A program made the position numbers and the translations under genes. A stretch of 64,000 nt of DNA, from NCBI GenBank assembly GCA_002085155.1, contig NASX01000006.1, positions 102,919-166,918 of the forward strand, read 5' to 3'. Positions 7,716-17,426 of this stretch are shown here, piece by piece. The DNA comes from Sorangiineae bacterium NIC37A_2. GTDB lineage: Bacteria; Myxococcota_A; Polyangia; Polyangiales; Polyangiaceae. The notes below the pieces were generated by a model. The model ran no database searches and was not told where the DNA came from. It saw only the letters and a list, made by a program, of their open reading frames with translations. How positions within the stretch are numbered: position 1 is the first letter of the stretch; every line of letters begins with the position of its first letter.

Positions 7716-10700
7716 ATGTTGCAGCACATCGTCCAGTGGTCCCTCCGCAACCGATTTCTGGTCCTGGTGTTGACGGCCGTCGTCGTGGCGCTCGGGGTCA
7801 GCGCCGCACGCACCCTTCCGATCGACGCAGTCCCGGACATCACGAACGTCCAGGTGCAGATCCTGACGAAGGCGCCCGCGCTCGGGCCGCTCGAGGTCGA
7901 GCGCTTTGTCACCGTACCGGTAGAGCGCTCGATGAGCGGCCTGCCTCAGGTGACGGATCTCCGCTCCGTGTCGAAGTTCGGTCTCTCTCAGGTCACCGTG
8001 GTCTTCGAGGACGACGCCGACATCTATCGGGCGCGGCAGCTCGTCGCCGAGCGTCTGCAGGAAGCCCGCGACGTGATCCCGGAGGGATATGGGACACCCG
8101 AGATCGCGCCGCTCTCCACTGGGCTTGGCGAGGTCTATCAGTTCGAGGTGCGCGGACCGGGCCGAACGCCGATGGAGCTGCGATCGATCCTGGAAGGGTA
8201 CATCTCACCGCAGCTCAAGAGCGTGCCTGGGGTCGTCGAGATCAACACGTTCGGCGGCGAGCTTCGGACCTACCAGCTCGAACTCGATCCGGCCCTGCTC
8301 CAGTCGCACCGCTTGTCTCTCCGCGACGTGATCGAGGCGCTCCAACGCTCGAACGGGAGCGCCGGAGGCGCGTACATCGAGCGCCATCGCGAGCAACTCC
8401 TGGTGCGGGGCGACGGCCTGATCGGGACGCTCGACGACCTGGGCGACACGGTGATCGCCAACGGCGACGACGGGACCCCATTCTGGCTCGACACCTCGGC
8501 CGCGTCGCGTTCGCACCGGCGGTTCGCCACGGCGCAGTCACGCGAGACGGCAACGGCGAGATCGTCGCGGGCGTCGTGATGATGATGCTCGGAGAGAACT
8601 CGCGCGCGGTCGTCGATCGCGTGCGGACGCGCGTCGCGCAGATCCAGCCGACGCTGCCCGAAGGCGTCACCATCGCCCCCTTCTACGACCGTACCGAGCT
8701 GATTCGGAGCACGATCACCACCGTCGCCAGGAATCTCGCCGAGGGCGGCCTCCTCGTGATCGTCGTCCTCTTTCTGTTCTTGCGGAACCTGAGAGCGGGC
8801 CTGGTGGTGGCGAGTCTGATTCCGCTCTCGATGCTGGTCGCCTTTCTCGGGATGCGCGCAGCGGGGCTGTCCGGGAATCTGATGTCCCTCGGGGCCATCG
8901 ACTTCGGTCTGCTCGTGGACGGCGCCGTCATCATCGTCGAGAACGCCGTGCGGCGCATGAGTGAGCGCTCCCATGCCTTGGGTCGCGCGCTGACGCCCGC
9001 GGAGCGCGACGAGCTGGTCTTGAGTTCTTCGCTCGAGGTGCGAACCGCCACGGCCTTCGGAGAGCTCATCATCGCGATCGTCTACCTCCCGATCCTCACG
9101 CTTGAGGGCATCGAGGGGAAGATGTTCCGGCCGATGGCGCTCACAGTCGTCTTCGCGCTTGCCGCCGCGTTCGTCCTGTCCATCACGCTGGCGCCGGTCC
9201 TCGCCTCGCTGATGCTGCCGCTCCATCCGAAGGAGTCGGAGGGGCGAGTGATCACGGCGCTTCGCAATCGGTTGGCTCGCGCGCTCGACGTGGTCCTGCG
9301 TCACCGCGTCGCGACCGTCAGCGTCGCGGTCGGGCTGCTCGCCGGCGCGATTGGCGTCGCGGCGACGCGCGGCGCCGAGTTCATTCCCGAGCTCGACGAG
9401 GGTGCCATCGCGCTTGAGGTCTATCGACTCCCGAGCACGAGCCTCACCGAAGCCACACGGCAAACGACGGCGCTCGAGCGAGCCCTGCGCGAGTTTCCGG
9501 AGGTTGAGACCGTGGTCTGCAAGACCGGGCGCTCCGAGATCGCCATGGACCCGATGGGCGTCGAGATGACCGACGTCCTCGTAGCGCTCAAGCCGCGTGA
9601 CACCTGGCGATACGGCACGAGAGAGGAGCTCGTCGAGGCGATGGAGGAGTCGCTTCGCGAGCACGTTCCAGGCATCGTCTTCGGCTTCTCCCAGCCCATC
9701 AAGATGCGGATGAACGAGCTCATCGCGGGCTCGCGCGCCGACATCGCGCTGAAGCTCTACGGTGAGGATCTCGAGGTACTTCGTGAGCGCTCGGAGGCAC
9801 TGGTGCGCGTCCTTCGAGAAGTGCCCGGTGCACAAGACGTCCGAGCCGAGCAGATCAGTGGCCTCCCGATGCTTCGTGTTCACGTCGACCGACAGGCCGC
9901 GGCTCGCTATGGGGTGCGCGTACAAGACGTCCTCGACGCGGTCGCCGCGCTCGGCGGGATTCAGGTCACGCAGGTCTACGAGGGAAGCCTCCGGTATGCA
10001 GTGGAGGTCCGCTTCGATCCGGCGACGCGCCGCGACCTCTCATTGCTCGAGTCGCTCCCCGTCGCGGCGAGCGCCGGACAGACCGTGCCGCTCTCGCAGG
10101 TCGCCGACCTCGAGGAGGAGACAGGGCCGGCACAGGTCGGTCGCGAGGACCTCGAACGACGCGTCACTGTTCAGGTGAACGTGCGCGGCCGCGACATCGC
10201 GTCGTTCGTCGCAGATGCACAGCGCAGGGTCGATCGGGCGGTTCCACTCCCGCCTCGGTACCGCCTCGAATGGGGCGGGCAGTTCGAGCACCTCCAGGCC
10301 GCGACGGAGCGCCTGACGCTGGTCATCCCGCTCGCCCTGTTGCTCATCTTCGTGCTGCTGTACACGAGCTTCGGCGCCGCCAGGCCCGCAGCCATCATCT
10401 TCTTGAACGTGCCGTTCGCCGTGACCGGCGGCATCGCAGCGCTGGTGCTCCGAGGCATGCCCCTCTCTATCTCGGCGGGCGTCGGCTTCATCGCGCTCTT
10501 CGGCGTCGCCGTGCTGAACGGCCTTGTGTTGGTGTCCACCGCGCGCCAACACGAAGAGGAGGGCGCGACCGCTACCGAGGCCGTGAAGCGCGCCGCCGTC
10601 GAGCGACTGCGTCCGGTCCTCATGACGGCGCTCGTCGCAGCGCTGGGGTTCGTGCCGATGGCGCTCTCCCATGGCTCGGGCGCTGAGGTTCAACGCCCGC

Positions 10701-10861
10701 TCGCGACGGTCGTCATCGGCGGCATCCTGTCGTCCACGCTGCTCACGCTCTTCGTGCTGCCGGCGGTCTACAGCTGGTTCGGAGGCCGAAAGCACCCTCG
10801 GACTGGACACATACGGGGCTCCGTCGAGGCGGTGGATACGCCACAGGAAGGTCAGTCATGA
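7716..10861 (+). pseudogene. czcA: CzcA-type RND metal efflux pump, interrupted by a one-base frameshift
   Basis: Read through the shift this is a full-length pump of about 1,048 residues. The first frame (7716 to about 8479) has the N-terminal helix, RTLPIDAVPDITNVQVQI and the GTP at the break; it runs out of the family at 8480. From there the next frame continues with ILARHLGRVAFAPAVRHGAV, all the membrane segments including DFGLLVDGAVIIVENAV, and the end at 10861. The shift is at the C-run 8476-8479, where one more C would restore GTP-ILARHLG. DFG...D in helix 4 is the proton-relay region. It could be a sequencing error, a true mutation or slippage. Its stop overlaps the ATPase ATG, so it sits in place in the operon. 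Confidence 0.85.
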
Positions 10862-12984
10862 GCGGTGGAACGACAAAACTCGAGGTGCGTGTGCAGCACC
10901 TCGACTGCGAGAACGAGGCGGCGAAGATCGAGGCGGGCCTCCGGGGTCACGAAGGCGTCGTCGAGGTTCGGACGTTCCCGAAGGCCGGCAAGGTGGCCTT
11001 GATGTTCGAGCCCGCGAAGACCTCACGCGAGGCGCTTGAGGGGGCGCTGACCTCGCTCGGGTTCCCCGTGGCCCGTGAGGCCGAGCGCGAAGCGCCGAGC
11101 CTGTGGAGCCCGAAGGTTCTCGCATCCGCCGCGTCAGGCGTGCTCCTCGCGATCGGCTGGGGTCTCTCTCGGACCCTGACTGTCGGCTGGCCCAGCCTTG
11201 TGGCATTGGGGCTCGCGATCCTCGTCGGCGGGTACTTCTTTGCGCGCGAGGGACTCGAGAAGCTCTGGAGAAAGCGGGTCGTCGGGATCGAGGTGCTGAT
11301 GTCCACGGCGGCCCTCGGCGCGGCTGCGCTCGGCGAGCCGCTCGAGGCGGCGATGCTGGTCTTCCTGTACTCGATCAGCGAGGCAGCCGAGGGATTCACC
11401 GAGCAGAAGACGCGGGCGGCGGTGCGCGCATTGATGAAGCTCGTTCCGAAGGTGGCGCTCGTGCGTCGTGACGGTGCCGACGTGGAGGTCCCCGTGGAGA
11501 GCCTCGCCGTGGGAGACGTCTTTGTCGTGCGTCCCGGCGAGTCCGTCGCCACCGACGGCGCGGTGGTGCGAGGAGAGACGTCGATCAACCAGGCACCGGT
11601 CACGGGCGAGAGCGTCCCCGTGAAGAAGGCCGCGGGCGACGAGGTGTTCGCGGGAACGATCAACGCGGACGGCGTGATCGAGGTGCGCGCCACGAAGACG
11701 TACCAGGAGAACACGGTCGCGAAGATCATCCACCTCGTGGAGGAAGCGCAGGAGAAGAAGGGTGAGCAGCAGCGCTTCATCGAACGCTTCGGCGCGCGCT
11801 ACAGCCCGGCCGTCCTCGCCGGTAGCGTGCTCATCGCAGCGGTGCTGGTGTTCGCGTTCGGCTTGTCGTGGTCACTTGCGATGCATCGCGCGGTCGTCTT
11901 CATCGTGGCGGCTGCGCCGTGTGCGCTCGTCATCTCGGTGCCGATCACGCTCGTCGCGGCGCTCGGGACAGGTGCTCGCAACGGCGTCCTCATCAAGGGC
12001 GGTGTCATCCTTGAGCGCCTCGCCACCATCCAAATCATCGCGCTCGACAAGACCGGCACTCTGACGCGCGGCGAGCCTGTCGTGACCGACATCGTTCGGC
12101 TGGACGCGAGTCCTCACGCCGAGAGCGAAATGCTGTCTCGCCTCGCGAGCATCGAGTCGCGCAGTGAGCATCCCGTCGCACGAGCCATCGTGGCGCACGC
12201 TCGTGCCCTCGGCGTGGCCGTCGCTGAGGCCGCCGACGTGCGCGCGTTGCCAGGCGCGGGCGTCGTCGCGACCCTCGATGGAGTGGAAGTCCTGGTCGGT
12301 CAACTCGGCCTATTCGAAGGCACTGCTGCAAACGCCGGCGAGGCGACGGCAGAGGTCCGGCGCCTCGAGGAGGCCGGCAAGACGGTCATCGTCGCTGGGA
12401 CGTCCTCGCGCATCTGGTGTGTGGTCGCCGTGCAGGATGCCGTGCGCGACGAGGCCTCCGAAGCCGTTCGTCTGCTACACGCGCGTGGGGTAGAGCTCGT
12501 CGTACTCTCGGGCGACCAGAGACTCGCTGTCGAACGTGTGGCCTCGACGCTCGGCATCAAGCGCTTCCACGGCGCGATGAAGCCGGAAGACAAGCTCGCG
12601 GAGATCCGCGCTCTCGCTGCCAAGGGACCGATCGCGATGGTCGGCGATGGAGTGAACGACGCTCCTGCGCTCGCGCAGGCGACCGTCGGAGTAGCCATGG
12701 GCGCAGCTGGCACGGACGTAGCCCTCGAGACGGCAGATGTCGCGTTGATGGGGGATGACCTCCGTCGCCTCGCCTTCGCGCTCGCGCTTGCTCAGCGCAC
12801 CCAGCAGGTCGTTCGGCAGAACCTCGTGCTCTCCATCATTGTGATCGGCACGCTCGCAGTCGGCGCGGTGGCGGGCGTGTTCAGCCTTCCGGTGGCGGTC
12901 CTCGTTCATGAGATCAGCGAGTTTATCGTCATCGGCAGCGGGCTCAGGCTGCTGCGTGCGCCGAGCGCAGGAGCGCCGGCATGA
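10858..12984 (+). CDS. P1B-type heavy-metal-transporting ATPase
   Basis: The 708-residue protein has an N-terminal ferredoxin-like domain whose metal site is DCENE (Cys17, Glu20) in place of the usual CxxC, which points to Zn, Cd, Pb or Co. Next come the actuator (APVTGESVP), then the membrane motif A353-P354-C355 in AAAPCALVIS where Zn/Cd pumps normally have CPC, the phosphorylated D397 in DKTGTLT, SEHPVARAI, GDGVNDAPAL, and a terminal HEISEFIVIGSGLRLL helix. It exports metal from the cytoplasm to feed the RND pump in the periplasm. Overlaps of four bases on both sides show it belongs to the operon. The metal cannot be settled from sequence because of the APC change. Confidence 0.88.
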   Translation: MSGGTTKLEVRVQHLDCENEAAKIEAGLRGHEGVVEVRTFPKAGKVALMFEPAKTSREALEGALTSLGFPVAREAEREAPSLWSPKVLASAASGVLLAIGWGLSRTLTVGWPSLVALGLAILVGGYFFAREGLEKLWRKRVVGIEVLMSTAALGAAALGEPLEAAMLVFLYSISEAAEGFTEQKTRAAVRALMKLVPKVALVRRDGADVEVPVESLAVGDVFVVRPGESVATDGAVVRGETSINQAPVTGESVPVKKAAGDEVFAGTINADGVIEVRATKTYQENTVAKIIHLVEEAQEKKGEQQRFIERFGARYSPAVLAGSVLIAAVLVFAFGLSWSLAMHRAVVFIVAAAPCALVISVPITLVAALGTGARNGVLIKGGVILERLATIQIIALDKTGTLTRGEPVVTDIVRLDASPHAESEMLSRLASIESRSEHPVARAIVAHARALGVAVAEAADVRALPGAGVVATLDGVEVLVGQLGLFEGTAANAGEATAEVRRLEEAGKTVIVAGTSSRIWCVVAVQDAVRDEASEAVRLLHARGVELVVLSGDQRLAVERVASTLGIKRFHGAMKPEDKLAEIRALAAKGPIAMVGDGVNDAPALAQATVGVAMGAAGTDVALETADVALMGDDLRRLAFALALAQRTQQVVRQNLVLSIIVIGTLAVGAVAGVFSLPVAVLVHEISEFIVIGSGLRLLRAPSAGAPA

Positions 12985-13619
12985 CTTCGCGAGGGAACGG
13001 CATGAGCGACGGCGACCGCAGCTACTGGGACAAGCACGCGAAGAACTACGATCGCTCGATGGCGCTCCTCGGACGGCCGATCCCCAGAATGGTCGAGCTG
13101 GCCGGGGAAGCGACACGCGGTCTCGGGCGCGTGCTCGAGGTTGCGGCCGGCACCGGGCTCGTTACACCCGCGCTCGCCTCGGGCGCAGCAGAGGTCATCG
13201 CCACCGACTACTCGGCGGCGATGGTGGCCGCGCTTGAGCGGCGCGTGCGAGATGCCGGCGTGACGAACGTACGGTGCGAGCAGGCCGACCTCTACGCACT
13301 CCGGTTCGACGAAGGGACGTTCGACGCGGTCGTCGCAGCGAACGTCCTTCACCTTGTGCCGGACCTGCCGGGGGCGCTGGCGGCGCTTCGGCGCGTGCTC
13401 AAGCCGGGCGGCCGCATCATCGTTCCGACCTTCTGTCACGACGAGACGGCGCTCTCGTGGGTCGTCTCGCGGGCGCTGGCTGTGACTGGCTTCCCGGGGC
13501 ACCGGCGCTTCACCACGAAGTCGCTACGGCGCGCCGTCGAAGACTCGGGCGTCCGCGTGAACCGGACCGAGACCCTGCCAGGCGTCATCCCGATCGGGTA
13601 CGTCGAGGGGACGAGTTGA
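12981..13619 (+). CDS. Class I SAM-dependent methyltransferase at the end of the metal operon
   Basis: A 212-residue methyltransferase: GRVLEVAAGTGLVTPALA is the SAM-binding motif I, ATDYSAAMV motif II, and FDAVVAANVLHLVPDLPGAL with LKPGGRIIVPTF the later motifs. The C-terminal part (HRRFTTKSLRRAVEDSGV) is that of small-molecule methylases. The ATG at 12981 overlaps the ATPase stop. It lacks the conserved Cys pattern of arsenite methylase ArsM that I would expect, so the substrate is open; detoxification of a metal or metalloid, or modification of a lipid, would fit the location. Confidence 0.8.
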   Translation: MTSRGNGMSDGDRSYWDKHAKNYDRSMALLGRPIPRMVELAGEATRGLGRVLEVAAGTGLVTPALASGAAEVIATDYSAAMVAALERRVRDAGVTNVRCEQADLYALRFDEGTFDAVVAANVLHLVPDLPGALAALRRVLKPGGRIIVPTFCHDETALSWVVSRALAVTGFPGHRRFTTKSLRRAVEDSGVRVNRTETLPGVIPIGYVEGTS

Positions 13620-14128
13620 CCCGCAAAACGCGATGCTCGACCAGATGATGCTCGAGCTCGAAGGGCGGGAAGCCGTGCATCGAAAGCGCCCCAGCGATCA
13701 ACAGGCCCACCGACGCCCGCGATCACGCTGACGCTCGAACCTCGCGCGCTCTGCTCGCAAGATGCATTGGCCGGCATCGTTCGTAGCTCGTTGCGAGCCT
13801 TCGCCCCGATGATGAACAGCACGGCGCGTCGAAGCGGCGCCGAACCTGCTAACCAGCGGGGCCGATCGTTAACCGCCGGGTACGCAGTTAAACGCCTCTC
13901 CGTTTCTCTCTCCCCACGGGACAGGAGAGAGAGCGGGAGAGCTGTCCCACGCGGCGCTCATCGAGCTCGCTCGGCGTTCTCTGCGAGCGCTCGCGGGAGC
14001 ACCGTCGCGACACGCGCAGCGCGCGAAACGCCCGGACTTCTGGGGAGAAACGGCGAAGCCCCCTCGGATCGCTCCTTGGGGGCTTCTGTTTACCGACCCT
14101 CGCCGTTGGTTGGCGACGAGAGAAAAAT
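13620..14128. other. Non-coding stretch at the end of the island
   Basis: About 500 bases with no open frame that looks like a protein. It holds a CTCTCTCC/GGAGAGAG inverted repeat (13906-13931) and the hairpin at 14055-14086. I see no transposase or integrase. Short open frames on either strand here have no recognisable motif. It may contain remnants of an older insertion. Confidence 0.5.
14055..14086 (+). terminator. Intrinsic-type terminator at the island end
   Basis: GAAGCCCCC (14055-14063) and GGGGGCTTC (14078-14086) form a perfect 9-bp stem with a 14-base loop, followed by TGTTTA. It is 435 bases after the methyltransferase stop and 43 bases before the tRNA-end copy. Confidence 0.6.
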
Positions 14129-14148
14129 GGCTCCAGCGGTAGGGCTCG
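14129..14148. repeat. Probable attachment-site copy of the tRNA-Asn 3' end
   Basis: The 20 bases GGCTCCAGCGGTAGGGCTCG are identical to 14264-14283, which is the 3' end of the tRNA-Asn gene up to the T-loop. The flanks diverge right after. A short exact copy of a tRNA 3' end next to an intact tRNA is the mark left by tyrosine-recombinase integration. Confidence 0.7.
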
Positions 14149-14263
14149 TAGCCGCAGTCCAACCGCGCTCACGTTGAGCGCCACGCCCCCATCCGGCTCT
14201 TCGGAGGTCTCCTGAGGCTCCGAGGCCTGCCGCGACGGGCTTGGGGCTCTGCCCCAAGCAATG

Positions 14264-14283
14264 GGCTCCAGCGGTAGGGCTCG
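14264..14283. repeat. Attachment-site copy within the intact tRNA-Asn
   Basis: This is the partner of 14129-14148 and lies across the acceptor stem and T-arm 3' half of the tRNA. The two copies are in the same orientation and 135 bp apart from start to start, so they bound a tiny segment; the main element lies to the left. A further copy is expected at the far end of the island, outside the window. Confidence 0.65.
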
Positions 14284-14338
14284 AACCTACGACCCGGCGA
14301 TTAACAGTCGCCTGCTCTGCCAACTGAGCTACGCTGGA
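14266..14338 (-). tRNA. tRNA-Asn (anticodon GTT)
   Basis: The minus strand gives a 73-base cloverleaf: acceptor TCCAGCG paired with CGCTGGA, D-arm with AGCTCAGTTGGCAGAGC, anticodon stem GGCGA/TCGCC around loop CTGTTAA (anticodon GTT), T-arm GTAGG/CCTAC with loop TTCGAGC, and discriminator G as expected for Asn. The genome follows with CCC rather than CCA, so CCA must be added after transcription. It is the integration target for the island on its left. Confidence 0.95.
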
Positions 14339-14379
14339 ATGTGAAGAGGGCGCGGACACTAGCTCGACGGACCGGCGCG

Positions 14380-16110
14380 TCAAGGGGAATCCATCAAAGT
14401 TGAGCGTCCTCCGAGCAGACAGCCAATTTGAACCTCGAGGACCTGGGTCGTGCAGGGTTTCATGACGAAGCCAGCGGGGAAATGGAGCGTCTCGAGGCGG
14501 GCGGGCGCGTTCTCGACGTCGCCGCTGACGAGCAGGAAGGGGACCCGGCTCTGCCGGCGGTCGAGCTCCTCAGCGAGCTCCAGCCCCCCGAGCCGCGGCA
14601 TGAGCCAGTCGGAGACGATGATATCGAACTGGGCGCCTTGGTCGATGTGCGCGAGGGCCTCGACCCCGTCGACGGCGGTCGTCACGCGGAAGCCGAGCCC
14701 TTCGAGGAGTCTTTGGTGAGTGCGGCGGACCAGGTCGTGATCTTCGGCGAGGAGCAGGCGCCCTCGGAGCTTCGACTCAGGACCATTGCCGCTCGGTCGC
14801 TCCACAAACGGAGAGACCTCCTCGGCGCGGGGGAATTGAATCGTGAAGGTCGTTCCGTGATTGACCTGACTCTTCACCTCGAGTCGTCCTCCTGCGCGAT
14901 CGACGATGTCCTTGACGGTCACCAGCCCGAGGCCCGTTCCCGTGCCCTTTGTCGTGAAAAATGGCGCAAATGCGCTCGCGAGGACCTCGTCGGACATGCC
15001 AACGCCGGTATCGACGACAACAAGCTCAACCATGTTGTCCGCGCCATCGCGGATCGTGACCTCGAGCCGCCCTCCGCTCGGCATGGCGTCTCGCGCATTG
15101 ACCGCGAGGTTCAAGATGAGCTGTTCGAGCTCCGACTGGGAAATGCTCACCTGCGCAGAGCGCGCCTCATCTTGCACGATCAGGTCGACCTGATCGCCGA
15201 TGAGTCGCTCGAGGAGAGGAGCGAGCTCCCGCGCCACGGCTGAAAGATTCGAGCTGCGCGGACCGAGCGTGCGCTGACGCGCGAGCGAGAGGAGACGCTT
15301 CGTCATCAAGGTCGCCCGGGTCGTCGCGTTGTCGAGATCGTCGAGCAACTTGAGCGCCGCTTCGGGCTCACCCATGCGCACCCGCAGAAGATCGGAGACG
15401 CCCCGGATCACCCCGAGCAGATTGTTGAAGTCGTGGGCCACGCCGCTCGCCAGGCGTCCGATCGGCTCCATGCGCTGCGCTTCGAGGGAGCGAATCTGGG
15501 CTAGATCCCGCTCCCGAGCCGCCACAAGCGCCACCTCGATGGCCCGAGCATGAGCCCGGAGCAGGACCCACATCATCACGGTCGCCGCGATGCAGACCAA
15601 GGAGAGCGCGAGCGCGTCCTGCACCGGCGATCCTCTCACCACCGGCACCGTCGCCCCCGAGAGCCCGAGATAGATCGCCATGCCCACGACGAGCGCACAC
15701 GCGAGGCCCCCGAACAGGAGCAGAGCTTTCCGGCCGAGCGTCACCGCGGCGAGGAGGATCACGACGAGGACCGAAGCGCCCGGCGCGGGATCGATGATGC
15801 CCGCGTTCCAGTAGGTCAAGCCGAGCACGGCGAGATGCCCCCCCGTCATGACCCAAGCCCCGAGTCGCGCTCGGCCGAAATGGACCAGTGTGAGGACAAA
15901 GGCGAGCATCAGTCCCATGGAGCCCGTCGCTAAGACGAGCAACCCCCGCGCCTCGGCGGCGCCAGGCCAAAGCACAATCAAGATCGCGAGATCGATCGCG
16001 AGCAGCGCCTTGGCGCAAACGCCTGTGAAGCGCGCGCCCCGCTGCCGCAGCTCTCGCTCGACGACGTCGTAGGAAGCCGCGAGGTCGTGTGGAGGGTGCT
16101 TCGAGCTCAT
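14380..16110 (-). CDS. Hybrid sensor histidine kinase with a C-terminal receiver domain
   Basis: The 576-residue protein starts with about six hydrophobic segments (residues 33-185), an integral sensor region without a large loop. The kinase core follows: GVAHDFNNLLGVI (phospho-accepting His near residue 225), the N-box ELEQLILNLAVNARDAM, DTGVGM, FFTTKGTGTGLGL. The last 120 residues are a receiver domain (LLLAEDHDLVRR, acceptor Asp in VSDWLMP, VSGD, MKPC). The HDFNN type is common in hybrid kinases of this phylum. Its ATG overlaps the phosphofructokinase stop by four bases, suggesting that a membrane signal is co-expressed with a glycolytic enzyme. The output partner is not in the window. Confidence 0.9.
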   Translation of the reverse strand: MSSKHPPHDLAASYDVVERELRQRGARFTGVCAKALLAIDLAILIVLWPGAAEARGLLVLATGSMGLMLAFVLTLVHFGRARLGAWVMTGGHLAVLGLTYWNAGIIDPAPGASVLVVILLAAVTLGRKALLLFGGLACALVVGMAIYLGLSGATVPVVRGSPVQDALALSLVCIAATVMMWVLLRAHARAIEVALVAARERDLAQIRSLEAQRMEPIGRLASGVAHDFNNLLGVIRGVSDLLRVRMGEPEAALKLLDDLDNATTRATLMTKRLLSLARQRTLGPRSSNLSAVARELAPLLERLIGDQVDLIVQDEARSAQVSISQSELEQLILNLAVNARDAMPSGGRLEVTIRDGADNMVELVVVDTGVGMSDEVLASAFAPFFTTKGTGTGLGLVTVKDIVDRAGGRLEVKSQVNHGTTFTIQFPRAEEVSPFVERPSGNGPESKLRGRLLLAEDHDLVRRTHQRLLEGLGFRVTTAVDGVEALAHIDQGAQFDIIVSDWLMPRLGGLELAEELDRRQSRVPFLLVSGDVENAPARLETLHFPAGFVMKPCTTQVLEVQIGCLLGGRSTLMDSP

Positions 16111-17426
16111 GGAGCGGAGGCAGCCTTGAGCAAGGCTGGTTGCCCCGTGTCACTGACAACGTCGCGCCATAGGGGACCGTCCGGATCGACGCGGTTGCGC
16201 CTGGCGGAGGCGCCTCCGATCGGGACGTGGACGAGGCGATTGTTCACGCGTCCGACGAGACACGCGGTGCGCCCGGCCATCGCGGCGTGCACCGCGTTCG
16301 CGCCGAGCCGCGCGCAATAGATCGAGTCGGACGCACAAGCGGGCAGGCTGCGAACCATGTAGCTCGGGTCAATGTACTTCATCGAAATCTCGAGCCCTCG
16401 CTCGGCGAAGTGCTTTTCGATCGCCTTGCGTAGGTAGACTCCGATGTCGCCCAACTTCTTGTTCCCCCCTGCGTCATATCCTTCCATTTCCACGTAGGAT
16501 TGGCCAGCGCCTTCGGCGACCAAAACCATAGCATGCCCACTATCGCGCACCCGCGCCTCCAGGTGCCAGAGGAAGCCCCCCTCCCCCTCTATGTCGAAGG
16601 GCACCTCAGGAATAAGAACAAAATCCACATCATTGGATGCGAGCGCAGTGTGAGCGGCAATGAACCCGCTATCACGGCCCATGACCTTGACGAGGCCGAC
16701 GCCGTTCACGGAGTCTGCCGCTTCCGTGTGAGCCCCGTCGACAGCCCGGAGCGCCTCACTCACCGCAGTTTCAAAACCGAACGACTTTTCCACAAACGAC
16801 AAATCGTTATCGATCGTCTTGGGTACGCCGACCACAGCGATCGGAAGGCCGCGCGCCTGGATCTCGTCGGCGATGAGCGCAGCGCCGCGCTGGGTACCAT
16901 CCCCACCGATCGTGAAAAGGACGTCGATCCCCTGTCTTTGAAGGGTATCGACGATGTCCTTGGTCCGCTCTCCCCCGCCCCGCGCGGTGCCCAAGATGGT
17001 CCCGCCCGCCCGATGGATATGGGCCACCACGGTCGGGTCAAGCTTCATGAGGCTCCACGGCGCGTCCGGCAGCAGTCCCCGGTACCCGTAGCGGACGCCG
17101 CTCACGTTCGTGACGCCGTACTGCTCGTATAACGTCATCACGATCGACCGCACGACGTCGTTGAGCCCGGGACAGAGCCCGCCACAGGTGACAATGGCCG
17201 CGTGCACGCGCCCCGGCGGGAAGAAGATGTTCTCCCGCGGGCCCGCCTTCTCAAGAACTCCTCGCTCACTCGAGTGAATCTCCTCTTCGCCCTCCATCAC
17301 CTCGATGTTGCAGAGGACCCGCTCCCCGTCGTCGACGAAATGGCGCGCCCCCGGCCCGGCGCGCAGCTTCAAGGGCGAAGGGATCAGGCACGGTCCAAGG
17401 CGGCGAATCTCAAACGGGTTCGTCAT
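16107..17426 (-). CDS. pfkA: ATP-dependent 6-phosphofructokinase
   Basis: The 439-residue enzyme phosphorylates fructose 6-phosphate in glycolysis. VTCGGLCPGLNDVVR binds the nucleotide, GGDGTQRGA has Gly where pyrophosphate-dependent enzymes have Asp (so ATP use is expected), PKTIDNDLS contains the catalytic Asp, and MGRDSGFIA and PEVPFD bind substrate. The N-terminal extension of about 70 residues before the fold is typical of the long bacterial/plant-like group. It is the first gene of a two-gene unit with the hybrid kinase. Confidence 0.92.
   Translation of the reverse strand: MTNPFEIRRLGPCLIPSPLKLRAGPGARHFVDDGERVLCNIEVMEGEEEIHSSERGVLEKAGPRENIFFPPGRVHAAIVTCGGLCPGLNDVVRSIVMTLYEQYGVTNVSGVRYGYRGLLPDAPWSLMKLDPTVVAHIHRAGGTILGTARGGGERTKDIVDTLQRQGIDVLFTIGGDGTQRGAALIADEIQARGLPIAVVGVPKTIDNDLSFVEKSFGFETAVSEALRAVDGAHTEAADSVNGVGLVKVMGRDSGFIAAHTALASNDVDFVLIPEVPFDIEGEGGFLWHLEARVRDSGHAMVLVAEGAGQSYVEMEGYDAGGNKKLGDIGVYLRKAIEKHFAERGLEISMKYIDPSYMVRSLPACASDSIYCARLGANAVHAAMAGRTACLVGRVNNRLVHVPIGGASARRNRVDPDGPLWRDVVSDTGQPALLKAASAP

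Noticed and set aside
8270..9925. 551-residue minus-strand open frame inside czcA
   Set aside because: It is a shadow of the RND pump sequence and starts and ends at no signals.
13436..13822. Minus-strand open frame of 128 residues at the island end
   Set aside because: It overlaps the methyltransferase on the opposite strand, and its unique part shows no transposase or other motif.
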